64,000 bases of DNA from Bacteroidota bacterium (GCA_020444275.1 JAHLLG010000005.1:152004-216003); one strand, 5' to 3'; positions 10,867 through 19,747 are shown, numbered from the stretch's first letter. A program made the numbers and translations. The notes: generated by a model not told the origin, from the letters alone.

Positions 10867-11004
10867 ATGATCAGTGATATTCATTTTCAAGAAAATCCAT
10901 TAAATCAACTTATAAATGATTATGATATACTTGGAAAAAGAATCAATATGTTTATAAAATATGTAGAGAACAATTGGAACAAGAAACCAGCAATTAGTAA
11001 CTAA
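10867..11004 (+). CDS. Possible small or remnant ORF (45 aa)
   Basis: An ATG-initiated reading frame starts MISDIHFQEN and ends NNWNKKPAISN. It is hydrophilic with helical character and no recognised family. The same frame stays open about ten codons upstream (VLVASEINID) before stops, which suggests the 3' end of a decayed gene or a chance ORF. Confidence 0.2.
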   Translation: MISDIHFQENPLNQLINDYDILGKRINMFIKYVENNWNKKPAISN

Positions 11005-11043
11005 CAATTTATGTAACATACTAGAACATTTCAAGTTATTAAC

Positions 11044-11051
11044 TATATTTG
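11044..11051 (+). promoter_or_regulatory. Putative -7 element of lepA
   Basis: TATATTTG matches the Bacteroidota TAnnTTTG box. It lies 63 nt before the lepA start codon. Confidence 0.45.
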
Positions 11052-11114
11052 CAAGTTCGGAAACCTTTTGGTTTTATGATTGTAAATTAGTGAAAGATAA
11101 TATTTTATACCTGT

Positions 11115-12902
11115 ATGGATAACATAAGAAATTTTTGCATCATAGCGCATATTGATCATGGGAAGAGTACATTAGCAGATCGATTATTACAATCGACCGG
11201 TTCAGTGACTGATCGGGAGTATCAGGATCAGCTTTTGGATGATATGGATTTGGAGAGAGAGCGTGGAATTACTATTAAAAGCCATGCAATACAAATGAAT
11301 TATAAGCATGAAGGTAAAGATTATATACTTAACCTGATTGACACTCCCGGACACGTAGATTTTTCTTATGAAGTGTCACGTTCTATTAAAGCGTGCGAGG
11401 GCGCTTTGTTAATTGTGGATGCTACGCAAGGAGTGCAGGCGCAAACAATTTCTAATGTGTTTCTGGCGATGGAGCACGATCTGGAAATAATTCCGGTTTT
11501 AAATAAAATGGATTTGGATGCAGCAATGCCAGAAGAAGTGAAGGATCAGATTGAGGAATTAATAGGATGTGATCGGGGTGATATTATAGCTGCTAGCGGG
11601 AAAACAGGTACTGGAGTAGATGAGATTTTAAGTGCTATTGTAAATAAAGTTCCACCTCCGTTGGGAAATCCAAATGCACCACTACAAGCGCTAATTTTTG
11701 ATTCTGTTTTTAATCAATATCGCGGAATTGAAGCTTTCTTTAAAATTCAGCATGGAACCTTAAGAAAAGGTGATCTGGTGAAGTTTGTTGCTACAGGCAA
11801 GGAATATGAAGCCGACGAAATAGGTGTATTAAAATACAAGCAAGAGGCAAGAAAAGAACTAAAAGCCGGTGATGTTGGATATATCATTTCGGGTATAAAA
11901 ACAGCGAAAGAAGTTAAGGTTGGTGATACGCTAACTCATGTTGAACGTCCGTGTGAAAAAGCCATTGAAGGATTTGAGCTTGTAAAACCGATGGTATTTG
12001 CAGGTATTTATCCGGTGGATGCTGACGATTATGAAGATCTGAGAGAAGCAATGGAGAAGTTGCAATTAAATGATGCATCCTTAACTTTCGAACCGGAATC
12101 TTCAGCTGCGTTAGGTTTTGGATTTCGTTGTGGCTTCTTAGGGTTATTACACATGGAAATTGTTCAGGAACGCTTAGATCGTGAGTTCGATATGGATGTG
12201 ATTACTACAGTTCCAAACGTTTCGTATAAGGCATACACAACGAAAGGTGCAATGACCGAAGTGCACAATCCTTCGGGGTTACCTTCTGTAACTGAGCTGG
12301 ATTATATAGAAGAACCTTATATACGAGCACAAATTATTTCGAAAACCGATTATGTTGGTCAGGTTATGAAACTCTGTATCGATAAACGAGGTGAGTTGAA
12401 AAATCAGATTTATCTGCCTAACGAAAGAGTAGAGCTATCTTTTGAAATGCCATTGGCCGAAATCGTGTTTGACTTCTATGATAAGCTGAAAAGTATATCT
12501 AGAGGATATGCATCATTCGATTATCACCAAACAGGTTATAAAAGAGCAAATCTTGCACGATTAGATATTTTATTAAATGGTGAGATGGTTGATGCTTTAT
12601 CCACCTTAATCCACAGAGATAATGCATATTCTTTTGGTCGCAGAATGTGTGAAAAATTAAAGGAATTAATTCCTCGTCAGCAATTTGATATTGCCATTCA
12701 GGCAGCGATTGGTGCAAAAATTATTGCTCGTGAAACAGTGAAAGCAGTTCGTAAAGATGTTACAGCAAAATGCTACGGAGGTGATATCACGCGTAAAAGA
12801 AAGCTCCTGGAAAAACAGAAAAAAGGTAAAAAACGAATGCGCCAGGTTGGTAACGTAGAAGTGCCACAACAAGCGTTTCTGGCAGTTTTAAAATTAGATT
12901 AA
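11115..12902 (+). CDS. lepA: Elongation factor 4 (LepA), ribosomal back-translocase GTPase
   Basis: LepA is a translation GTPase that acts on stalled or mistranslocated ribosomes and affects initiation and ribosome biogenesis. The 595-residue protein has the complete set of G motifs: the P-loop AHIDHGKST (11-19), RGIT in switch I, DTPGH (76-80) and NKMD. The C-terminal part contains the LepA-specific domain ending in [17 protein letters not shown], a basic stretch that binds 23S rRNA in the family. Length is normal. It is monocistronic, with its own -7 box upstream and a terminator after it. Confidence 0.97.
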   Translation: MDNIRNFCIIAHIDHGKSTLADRLLQSTGSVTDREYQDQLLDDMDLERERGITIKSHAIQMNYKHEGKDYILNLIDTPGHVDFSYEVSRSIKACEGALLIVDATQGVQAQTISNVFLAMEHDLEIIPVLNKMDLDAAMPEEVKDQIEELIGCDRGDIIAASGKTGTGVDEILSAIVNKVPPPLGNPNAPLQALIFDSVFNQYRGIEAFFKIQHGTLRKGDLVKFVATGKEYEADEIGVLKYKQEARKELKAGDVGYIISGIKTAKEVKVGDTLTHVERPCEKAIEGFELVKPMVFAGIYPVDADDYEDLREAMEKLQLNDASLTFEPESSAALGFGFRCGFLGLLHMEIVQERLDREFDMDVITTVPNVSYKAYTTKGAMTEVHNPSGLPSVTELDYIEEPYIRAQIISKTDYVGQVMKLCIDKRGELKNQIYLPNERVELSFEMPLAEIVFDFYDKLKSISRGYASFDYHQTGYKRANLARLDILLNGEMVDALSTLIHRDNAYSFGRRMCEKLKELIPRQQFDIAIQAAIGAKIIARETVKAVRKDVTAKCYGGDITRKRKLLEKQKKGKKRMRQVGNVEVPQQAFLAVLKLD

Positions 12903-12910
12903 TTATTATA

Positions 12911-12980
12911 TATCATTCCGGCCTTTGCGCCGGAATCTTTTTTTGAGAAACATAGATTTCGAGTCAAACCCGGAATGACA
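12911..12980. repeat. CATTCCGG-type intergenic repeat
   Basis: TCATTCCGGC...GCCGGAATC is followed by GATTTCGAGTCAAACCCGGAATGACA. This matches the general form of a dispersed palindromic intergenic repeat seen in many bacterial genomes. Here the first hairpin doubles as the lepA terminator. A related half element is at 1285-1327. Confidence 0.5.
12915..12944 (+). terminator. Terminator after lepA
   Basis: ATTCCGGC (12915-12922) pairs with GCCGGAAT (12929-12936) around CTTTGC, followed by CTTTTTTT. It is the left half of a longer repeat (12911-12980) whose right part contains GAGTCAAACCCGGAATGACA, also complementary to the TCATTCCGG arm. Confidence 0.85.
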
Positions 12981-13017
12981 AATTTGATAGTGTTTTTTAA
13001 TTCATTACAATTTATCC

Positions 13018-13025
13018 TAATTTTG
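13018..13025 (+). promoter_or_regulatory. Putative -7 element of the CDF transporter gene
   Basis: TAATTTTG matches TAnnTTTG and ends only 4 nt before the ATG at 13030. With the usual spacing the transcript would start at or within a base or two of the start codon, implying a leaderless mRNA. Confidence 0.4.
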
Positions 13026-13029
13026 TTTT

Positions 13030-13995
13030 ATGTCTTACTTAGATCAGAAACATAGAAATCGATTGATTAAAAAAGCCTCCTGGGTTGGAATAGTTGGCAA
13101 TACAATTTTGGCAATAGCAAAAATTTTAGTTGGATTTATTTCGGGCAGTTTAGCTGTAATTGGCGATGGAATTGACACAGCAACCGATATTCTCACTTAT
13201 TTTATTACGCTCTTTGCTGCCAAGATAATGAATAAACCACCCAATTTTAAGTTTCCATATGGTTATAACCGAGCCGAAGCTGTTGCAACAAAGGCATTAA
13301 GCTTTGTTATATTTTTTGCAGGTGCTCAGCTGTTTTATACATCTTTGTTAAGGTTAATTAATAACGAAACTACAGAAATTCCTGCTTTGTTGGCCATCTA
13401 TGTGACCGTTTTTTCAATTTTATCTAAAGCAGGATTGGCTCTTTATCAATTTAAGATCGGTAAAAAAATTGAAAGTAATATGGTAATTGCCAATGCCAAA
13501 AATATGCGTAATGATATTCTGATTTCAGCCTCTGTTCTAGTCGGATTGATATTTACTCATGTATTGCATTTACCTATTTTAGATTCCATAACAGCATTAG
13601 CAGTTAGTTTATGGATAATGAAAGCTGGATTCGAAATTTTCATGGAAACTAGCAGGGAATTGATGGATGGAACTGATAATCCGGAGTTATATTACAAGAT
13701 TTTTGATTTGGTTGAGCAAGTAGGAGCAGTGAATCCACATAGAGTTCGAATTCGTAAACATTCTAATATGTATACTGTTGCATTAGATATCGAGATGGAT
13801 GGAAAACTCTCGATTGAACAGGGACATCAGATGGCAAAGAAAGTGGAAAATATAATTAAAGAAAAACTTGAAAATGTTTATGATGTGCTAGTACACGTGG
13901 AGCCAAAAGGAAATGAGGAAAAAGAAAAATTTGGCCTATCGCGTGGAAATATTGATGATGAATGTGGTAAGAAAAAGAAACGAAATGCAAAATAA
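13030..13995 (+). CDS. Cation diffusion facilitator family transporter
   Basis: A 321-residue inner-membrane metal/proton antiporter with about six hydrophobic segments (16-210) and a cytoplasmic C-terminal ferredoxin-like domain (about 215-300) containing the conserved RVRIRKHSNMYTVALDIEMDG stretch. In TM2 the metal site reads D49-T-A-T-D53, not the HxxxD of zinc transporters. In TM5 it is N158-M-R-N-D162. This pattern departs from the Zn-type site and is closer to that of Fe/Mn-transporting CDF proteins, but specificity is inferred. The tail is basic (GKKKKRNAK). Its 3' end overlaps the aminotransferase start by 11 nt, so the two genes are probably one transcript. Confidence 0.88.
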   Translation: MSYLDQKHRNRLIKKASWVGIVGNTILAIAKILVGFISGSLAVIGDGIDTATDILTYFITLFAAKIMNKPPNFKFPYGYNRAEAVATKALSFVIFFAGAQLFYTSLLRLINNETTEIPALLAIYVTVFSILSKAGLALYQFKIGKKIESNMVIANAKNMRNDILISASVLVGLIFTHVLHLPILDSITALAVSLWIMKAGFEIFMETSRELMDGTDNPELYYKIFDLVEQVGAVNPHRVRIRKHSNMYTVALDIEMDGKLSIEQGHQMAKKVENIIKEKLENVYDVLVHVEPKGNEEKEKFGLSRGNIDDECGKKKKRNAK

Positions 13996-15121
13996 ATATC
14001 AAAAGCCTACTGGCTCATACATCAGTTTTATGAGCAATAAAGTAAAAGAGCATGGTGGTATTAATTTAGCACAAGGTATTCCAGGTTTCAATCCACCAAA
14101 GGAGCTTACACAGATTCTAAGTGAAGTTTCAAACCATAAAATCCACCAATATGCTCCGGGTAATGGCAATAATGAATTGCTTGATTTGTTAGTTGAAAAA
14201 TATCAGAAAGAGTATCGTTTTACAAAAGATGATATCTTAGTAACACAGGGAGGAACGGAAGCTTTATCTCTTTTATATACCTATTTTAATAAAATACTGA
14301 CAAAACCATTTTCTGCGTTGGCTTTCGATCCGGTTTACGAGAGTTACAAATATTTACCCGGAATTTTCAATACAGCTTTTGTTCCATTTGCATTTGGAAA
14401 GGATTCTTCTATAGATTTTGAGAAACTTGAAAACACGTGCGTTAAACATCACGTTAAAGTCATTTTCTTAGGTTCTCCGGGAAATCCATACGGAAAAATC
14501 TGGACAAAGAATGAAATGGATTTACTAATTCAATTAAGCCAGAAACAGAAAATCTTTATTGTGCTTGATGCTGTTTACCGTGAACTTTATTTTGATAAAG
14601 CTCCATACATTCCTTTAGATCAGTTTAGTCCGTACCTTTTTTATACCAATAGTTTTTCTAAATTATTCTCTATTACAGGATGGCGTATTGGATATTTAAT
14701 GGCACATCAGGAGCATATGGATAACATTAAATCTATTCACGATTATACAGGATTATGCGCACCATCTGTGTTGCAACAAGCTATAGTGCAATTTTTAAAG
14801 CAATATAATTTTGGAAATGAATACGTTTCAGCATTACGAAAAAAATTAAGCCGTTCATATAATCACCTGGCAAATGAATTAAAAAAACTTGGTTTTGAAA
14901 TTCCGGAAACCAAAGGAGGATATTTCGTTTGGGCAAAGTTACCCAAAGAATTTCCAGATGGATTCAAATTCGCTATTGACCTTTATGAAGAGAAAAAGGT
15001 GGCGGTAATTCCGGGAGAACATTTTTCTGAAAATGCTACAAATTATATTCGGTTTAATATAGCGCGCGAAAAATCAGAAGTCGACGAAGGAATTGAAAGA
15101 ATTAAAGCATTTTTTACTTAA
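13985..15121 (+). CDS. PLP-dependent aminotransferase (methionine/aromatic type, YbdL-like)
   Basis: A fold-type I aminotransferase of 378 residues, counted from the ATG at 13985. An ATG at 13913 in the same frame would add 24 residues lying inside the preceding gene and lacking the family's N terminus. INLAQGIPGFNPP is the class I substrate-binding motif. QYAPGNGN, LGSPGNPYGKIW and the PLP lysine in NSFSKLFSITGWRIGYL follow in order. The nearest relatives by look are methionine aminotransferase YbdL and kynurenine aminotransferases, which transaminate Met, Phe, Tyr or Trp. A role in the last step of methionine salvage is possible but not shown. Overlap with the CDF gene implies translational coupling. 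Confidence 0.85.
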   Translation: MQNKYQKPTGSYISFMSNKVKEHGGINLAQGIPGFNPPKELTQILSEVSNHKIHQYAPGNGNNELLDLLVEKYQKEYRFTKDDILVTQGGTEALSLLYTYFNKILTKPFSALAFDPVYESYKYLPGIFNTAFVPFAFGKDSSIDFEKLENTCVKHHVKVIFLGSPGNPYGKIWTKNEMDLLIQLSQKQKIFIVLDAVYRELYFDKAPYIPLDQFSPYLFYTNSFSKLFSITGWRIGYLMAHQEHMDNIKSIHDYTGLCAPSVLQQAIVQFLKQYNFGNEYVSALRKKLSRSYNHLANELKKLGFEIPETKGGYFVWAKLPKEFPDGFKFAIDLYEEKKVAVIPGEHFSENATNYIRFNIAREKSEVDEGIERIKAFFT

Positions 15122-15128
15122 TAAAATA

Positions 15129-15165
15129 CTGTGTTTTCTTCGTGTCTTCTCTGTGAACTCTGTGG
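15129..15165. repeat. CTTCGTG-type repeat, single arm
   Basis: CTGTGTTTTCTTCGTGTCTT and CTCTGTGAACTCTGTGG resemble the left arm of the met-region repeat. It lies in the 44-nt space between the convergent aminotransferase and aroA genes. No matching second arm is visible. Confidence 0.45.
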
Positions 15166-16395
15166 TTAAAAAAAACTTGTGATAAATCCTACCTCTTCCA
15201 AGTTTTTCCAATATTTTGGATAACTTTTGGTAACCACTTCCGGATCATCAATTACCAATTCTTTTATTATAATCGATAATGGTGCAAAAGCCAGTGCCAT
15301 TCGATGATCTTCGTAAGTTTTTACAAAATGATTTTCTGGAACTTTTATAATCTCATCTCCTTGCCAACTTATTTCGGTTAAATTTGATTGCAAGTTTATT
15401 CCCAGCTTTTCAAATTCGGTGACTAATGCTTTAATTCGATCTGTTTCTTTAATCGAAAGATTATCTAATCCGGTTAATTTAAAAGGGATATTTTTGGCCA
15501 CCAAGGTAACAGCAAGAGTCTGAGCTAAATCTGGACAATCAGAAAAGTTGTGCTCGAAATATGTACAAGTGGTAGGGGCATTTTTTATTCGAATACCATA
15601 GTTGGTAAATGCTGAATCAACCCCGAGAGTTTTGTATAATTCTGTAAGCACAGAATCTCCTTGCAAACTGTTTTTCTTTAATCCAGTAAGTTCAATCATA
15701 GAGTTCTCCGATAAAGAAACAAGCTCAAACCAATAAGATGCAGAAGACCAATCTGCTTCAACAATTAACTCATTAGTCTTATAACTACCTTTTTTTACTT
15801 TTATAACATTTTCGATCCATTCAACTTCTGCTCCAAAATGGCGCATCAATTTTATGGTCATCCATATATAATCTCTCGATAGAATTTTTCCTTCAATACT
15901 TAATTCAAAATCATTATCCAGGCATGGTGCTATCATTAATAATGCACTAATATATTGGCTGCTTATATTTCCGGGTATTGATATGGGTTTTGAACTTAGC
16001 TCCGATCCTGATATTTTTATCGGTGGAAAGCCTTCATTTTCTGTGTATTGAATTGTTGCACCAAGTTCTTGCAGAATCTGTACTAAAGCATAAATTGGAC
16101 GTTGTTTCATTCTGTTGCTACCAGTCAATATTCTTTCGCCATCTTGTATTGATAAAAATGCAGTTAAAAAACGCATAGCAGTTCCAGCGGCACCAATATC
16201 AATAGTTGGATCATTTACATTTTTCAATGCATTTATTAATACTTGTGTGTCTTTGCTTTCTGATAAATTCTTGATTTTGCATCTTTCCGCACAAAGTGCA
16301 CCAATAATTAAAGCTCTGTTAGAAATACTTTTTGATGCCGGTAACGACATAAAACTTTTTATTTCGTTTAGGGGTGCAACGACTTTTATTTTCAT
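15166..16395 (-). CDS. aroA: 3-phosphoshikimate 1-carboxyvinyltransferase (EPSP synthase)
   Basis: The sixth shikimate-pathway enzyme transfers the enolpyruvyl group of PEP to shikimate 3-phosphate. The protein is 409 residues, slightly shorter than the usual 425-440. SLPASKSISNRALI near residue 17 holds the Lys, Ser and Arg that bind S3P and PEP. GAAGTAMRFLTAFL stands where many enzymes have GNAGTA/GTSGTT. KETDRIKAL near residue 318 and YEDHRMALAFAP near the C terminus hold further active-site residues. The start lies 1 nt after the aroB stop, so the two form an operon. The GAAGTAMR variant places Ala where class I enzymes have Asn or Thr, which bears on the glyphosate class. Confidence 0.93.
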   Translation of the reverse strand: MKIKVVAPLNEIKSFMSLPASKSISNRALIIGALCAERCKIKNLSESKDTQVLINALKNVNDPTIDIGAAGTAMRFLTAFLSIQDGERILTGSNRMKQRPIYALVQILQELGATIQYTENEGFPPIKISGSELSSKPISIPGNISSQYISALLMIAPCLDNDFELSIEGKILSRDYIWMTIKLMRHFGAEVEWIENVIKVKKGSYKTNELIVEADWSSASYWFELVSLSENSMIELTGLKKNSLQGDSVLTELYKTLGVDSAFTNYGIRIKNAPTTCTYFEHNFSDCPDLAQTLAVTLVAKNIPFKLTGLDNLSIKETDRIKALVTEFEKLGINLQSNLTEISWQGDEIIKVPENHFVKTYEDHRMALAFAPLSIIIKELVIDDPEVVTKSYPKYWKNLEEVGFITSFF

Positions 16396-16396
16396 A

Positions 16397-17461
16397 TTAG
16401 ATTGATGTATGCCAGATTAACGTATCTAAAATATCTTCCTCTGTGCAATGAGAGTTGATTTTAATCTTTCCAAAATCTTCAAGTAAAGTAAGGTTAATTG
16501 TTCCGCCCTCATTTTTCTTGTCATGTTTTATGAATTCACTCAATTTCTTAAAGTCAGATTTTGAAATTTTTGGCTTAGAGAATGTTTCAGTCAAATAGTG
16601 AACTATAGGATTCATTTTTTCAATAGGGAAACCAGTAAGCTTATGCGAAAGGTACAGTTCGCAAATCATTCCCTGTGCCACCGCTTCTCCATGCAATAAC
16701 TCTTTCGGTGTGTTCATAAATAAGCTTTCAAATGCATGCCCAAATGTATGACCAAAATTTAGTGCCTTTCGAATACCTTTTTCGTTAGGATCCTCTTCAA
16801 CAAAACGATTCTTTATTTTTATTGATCTGTCAATAAGGTGATTAAGTTCTTTGTAACCTGTCTTTTTGATATCATGTTTAATCAGAAAATCCCAGTCTTT
16901 TTCATCAGAAATAAGCGTGTGCTTTAACATTTCAGCCCAACCAGACATGATATTTCGTTTATCGAGTGTTTGGTTAAAAGAGCTATCAATGATCACATAT
17001 TTTGGATGATTGAAAACGCCAATTTCATTTTTGAGCCCAAGAAAGTTCACTCCAGTTTTACCTCCAATAGATGCATCAACCTGCGATAGTAGCGTTGTGG
17101 GAATATTCATAAAATCCATTCCTCGTTTAAAAGTCGATGCTGCAAAACCACCTAAATCACCAATTATTCCTCCTCCTAAATTAAGTAATACGGAATGTCT
17201 GTCTGCTCCTTTTTGAGTAAGTATTTGCCAAACTTTTTCTACTGTTTTTATCGATTTGTTTTTTTCACCACTCTCAATTTCAATAATTACACTATCAAAT
17301 TTTCGAATCGCATTTTCAATTTTGGGTAAGCAAAACTTTTTGGTGTTCTCATCAACCAAAATAAAAAGATTTTGAGTAAGATACGTTTCCAATATTTTAC
17401 TAAGTACTTTATCAGTTTCCAGGGAAATAACCAGAGTGGAAAAAGGGGTTTTAACTTTCAT
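16397..17461 (-). CDS. aroB: 3-dehydroquinate synthase
   Basis: The second shikimate-pathway enzyme uses NAD and a divalent metal to cyclise DAHP. The length of 354 residues is normal. GGGIIGDLGGFAASTFKRG is the NAD/glycine-rich motif with the conserved metal-site surroundings. PTTLLSQVDASIGGKTGVN follows, and LNFGHTFGHAFES provides metal-binding His residues. It is first in a minus-strand pair with aroA. A 9-bp inverted repeat with a 4-nt loop lies 10-31 nt upstream of its ATG. Confidence 0.95.
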   Translation of the reverse strand: MKVKTPFSTLVISLETDKVLSKILETYLTQNLFILVDENTKKFCLPKIENAIRKFDSVIIEIESGEKNKSIKTVEKVWQILTQKGADRHSVLLNLGGGIIGDLGGFAASTFKRGMDFMNIPTTLLSQVDASIGGKTGVNFLGLKNEIGVFNHPKYVIIDSSFNQTLDKRNIMSGWAEMLKHTLISDEKDWDFLIKHDIKKTGYKELNHLIDRSIKIKNRFVEEDPNEKGIRKALNFGHTFGHAFESLFMNTPKELLHGEAVAQGMICELYLSHKLTGFPIEKMNPIVHYLTETFSKPKISKSDFKKLSEFIKHDKKNEGGTINLTLLEDFGKIKINSHCTEEDILDTLIWHTSI

Positions 17462-17470
17462 TTGATACTA

Positions 17471-17492
17471 TACTTTTAAAACCTTAAAAGTA
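17471..17492 (-). promoter_or_regulatory. Inverted repeat upstream of aroB
   Basis: TACTTTTAA (17471-17479) and TTAAAAGTA (17484-17492) are perfect reverse complements around AACC. The element ends 10 nt from the aroB start codon, so it could form a leader hairpin or serve as an operator. Confidence 0.4.
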
Positions 17493-17596
17493 CTAAATAA
17501 ATGGTTAGCACAAAATCAATAAATCCGAATTCTCAGGGTTAATAATTATGTATAGCAGAGAAAGTTGCTTATCTTTACAATCCTTTTTTTAGAAAT

Positions 17597-18058
17597 ATGG
17601 TTTTTGATAATAGAGAAATAGTTTTTAAGCTTAACAAAAGAAGATATATTCTTATTTTGGTTTATATAACAACAATGTCTGTTGTTATCTTTTCAGGACT
17701 TTTTGATGAAAGACTTATAATTGGATTGGCAATCGCCATAAGTCTTTTATATATTGTGTATAATGTATTTATTTATCAGTTAAATAACAGTTATTTTTCC
17801 TATAACGAAAATAAGGATAAGTTGATGTTCCGATTTGCTTCGTTACGTCCTTTCGATAGCAGAAAACAAGCTATAGATATTCGCAAGAAGGATTTTAAAG
17901 GTTTCATTATAAAGAAATCTTTTATGAATTTTAGGGAAGATTTAATATTAAAAGTATCAACCAAAAAAGGATTAGCTAATTATCCGCCAATTAGTTTAAC
18001 AGCTCTTTCGGCAAAGCATAAAGATATGCTTCTAAACTCTCTTAATCAATTTGTTTGA
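17597..18058 (+). CDS. Hypothetical two-TM membrane protein
   Basis: A 153-residue protein. Two hydrophobic segments lie at about 15-34 and 38-59, with a short linker (FDERLI), giving a hairpin anchor. The remaining 95 residues are soluble, basic and predicted mostly beta, with the FRFASLRPFDSRKQ and DIRKKDFKGFIIKK segments, and could be a PH-like fold facing the cytoplasm. No family is recognised with confidence. A TATCTTTA sequence shortly upstream (near 17568) is a weak -7 candidate. It stands alone between the divergent aroB and the downstream glutamate dehydrogenase gene. Confidence 0.65.
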   Translation: MVFDNREIVFKLNKRRYILILVYITTMSVVIFSGLFDERLIIGLAIAISLLYIVYNVFIYQLNNSYFSYNENKDKLMFRFASLRPFDSRKQAIDIRKKDFKGFIIKKSFMNFREDLILKVSTKKGLANYPPISLTALSAKHKDMLLNSLNQFV

Positions 18059-18186
18059 TAGATAGATGGTCATGTTAAAATTACCAATAATCTAAAAGCA
18101 AAGTCACAGATTTCTATAAGCAAAAAATGTGTTTAATATCATATTTTAAGATGATGATTTTCTTGCATAAATTAATTTTTAAAATA

Positions 18187-18194
18187 TACATTTG
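18187..18194 (+). promoter_or_regulatory. Putative -7 element of the first gdh gene
   Basis: TACATTTG matches TAnnTTTG. A TTG lies about 21 nt upstream. The leader to the ATG at 18250 would be about 50 nt. Confidence 0.5.
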
Positions 18195-18249
18195 CCAAAC
18201 AATTTTATAATGTATTATTTATAGTATTCATCAATAAATTATATACAAA

Positions 18250-19590
18250 ATGAATGTAGATAAATTAATGCTTCAATTGGAGCAAAAACATCCGGGAGAA
18301 TCTGAATATCTTCAGGCCGTACGCGAAGTATTAGAATCAATCGAGGAAGTTTACAATCAAAACCCTCAATTCGAAGCAGCAGGTATCATCGAGCGCATCG
18401 TTGAGCCAGATCGTATTTTAACCTTTAAGGTGCCTTGGGTAGGCGACGATGGAAAAGTAAACGTTAACTTAGGTTACCGTGTACAATTTAATAACGCTAT
18501 TGGACCATACAAAGGTGGCTTACGTTTTCACCCAAGTGTAACTTTAAGCGGATTAAAATTCTTAGGATTCGAGCAAATCTTCAAGAATTCATTAACAACC
18601 CTACCAATGGGTGGTGGTAAAGGAGGATCTGATTTCAATCCAAAAGGAAAATCAGATGCGGAAGTAATGCGTTTTTGCCAGTCATTCATGATGGAATTAT
18701 GGAAACTGATCGGACCAGAGACAGATGTACCAGCAGGAGACATCGGAGTAGGTGGCCGTGAGATTGGTTTCTTATATGGAATGTACAGAAAATTAGCAAG
18801 AGAAAATACAGGAGTATTAACCGGAAAAGGTGGTAACTGGGGAGGAAGTTTAATTCGTCCTGAGGCAACAGGTTTCGGTAATGTATACTTTGCCAAAGAG
18901 ATGTTAGCAACTAAAGGAGAATCATTCGAAGGTAAAACAGTTGCTATTTCTGGTTTTGGTAACGTATCTTGGGGTGCAACAATGAAAGCTACTGAGTTAG
19001 GAGCAAAAGTTGTATGTATTTCAGGTCCTGATGGGTATATCTACGATCCAGACGGAATCAATAACGAAGAGAAATTTAATTATATGTTAGAGTTAAGAGC
19101 TTCGAACAATGATGTTGTTGCTCCTTACGCTGAAAGATTCCCTAATGCAACATTCTATGCAGGTAAAAAACCTTGGGAACAAAAAGTTGATATCGCTCTT
19201 CCATGTGCAATTCAGAACGAATTAAACGAAGAAGATGCTAAGAAATTAGTAGCTAACGGATGTATTTGTATTTCAGAAGGTGCTAACATGCCATGTACGC
19301 CAGAGGCAATTGAAGTAATTCAGGATAATAAGTTACTTTACGGTCCTGGTAAAGCTGCTAACGCAGGTGGTGTTGCAACTTCAGGATTAGAAATGTCACA
19401 AAACTCTATGAAGTTAAGCTGGAGTAGAGAAGAAGTTGATGAGAAATTACACGGAATTATGTGTAACATCCACGAAGCATGTGTTAAGTATGGAAAAGAT
19501 GCCGATGGTCATGTTGACTATGTAAAAGGCGCTAACATTGCTGGTTTCTTGAAAGTTGCCAACGCAATGCTAGATCAAGGTGTAATTTAA
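18250..19590 (+). CDS. gdhA: Glutamate dehydrogenase, NAD-type coenzyme loop
   Basis: A hexameric family-I glutamate dehydrogenase (446 residues) interconverting glutamate and 2-oxoglutarate plus ammonia. [11 protein letters not shown] and [18 protein letters not shown] contain the substrate-binding lysines. [13 protein letters not shown] carries the catalytic Asp. The Rossmann part starts at SGFGNVSWGA (234-243). The loop after beta-2 reads SGPDGYIYDPDGI (from 258), the same form as the NAD-specific Clostridium symbiosum enzyme, so NAD use (catabolic direction) is inferred. The gene at 21077 is a same-length paralogue with an NADP-type loop. It has its own promoter and terminator. Codon use appears biased in the way of a highly expressed gene. 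Confidence 0.93.
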   Translation: MNVDKLMLQLEQKHPGESEYLQAVREVLESIEEVYNQNPQFEAAGIIERIVEPDRILTFKVPWVGDDGKVNVNLGYRVQFNNAIGPYKGGLRFHPSVTLSGLKFLGFEQIFKNSLTTLPMGGGKGGSDFNPKGKSDAEVMRFCQSFMMELWKLIGPETDVPAGDIGVGGREIGFLYGMYRKLARENTGVLTGKGGNWGGSLIRPEATGFGNVYFAKEMLATKGESFEGKTVAISGFGNVSWGATMKATELGAKVVCISGPDGYIYDPDGINNEEKFNYMLELRASNNDVVAPYAERFPNATFYAGKKPWEQKVDIALPCAIQNELNEEDAKKLVANGCICISEGANMPCTPEAIEVIQDNKLLYGPGKAANAGGVATSGLEMSQNSMKLSWSREEVDEKLHGIMCNIHEACVKYGKDADGHVDYVKGANIAGFLKVANAMLDQGVI

Positions 19591-19632
19591 TTAAAATATA
19601 TCCTGATAAAACAGGAACATTATTAAGAGAGA

Positions 19633-19668
19633 AAATGAGGTGTCTGATTCAGGCACCTCATTTTTATT
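19633..19668 (+). terminator. Terminator after the first gdh gene
   Basis: AAATGAGGTGTCTG (19633-19646) pairs with CAGGCACCTCATTT (19650-19663), 14 bp with one G-U, loop ATT, then TTATTTT. Confidence 0.88.
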
Positions 19669-19747
19669 TTAGGTGCAAACTACTTGTTCAATGATATCAA
19701 TAATCTAGAATAAAATCATTAATTTCATGTAAAATTTGCACAAAATA

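Larger units (their letters stand above)
10765..11114. other. Intergenic region, metF to lepA
   Basis: A 350-nt AT-rich gap. It holds a possible 45-codon ORF (10867-11004) whose frame upstream is closed by tandem TAA/TAG, so it may be a fragment. It also holds the lepA promoter candidate at 11044-11051. No terminator with a T run was found after metF. Confidence 0.5.

Noticed and set aside
13913-13984. Upstream start for the aminotransferase
   Set aside because: The extra 24 residues lie inside the CDF gene and have no counterpart in the family; the ATG at 13985 gives the canonical start.
18528-18896. Minus-strand 122-codon frame opposite the first glutamate dehydrogenase
   Set aside because: Pro/Ser-rich antisense shadow of a strongly biased gene; a similar shadow (21361-21606) appears opposite the paralogue, as expected from codon pattern.
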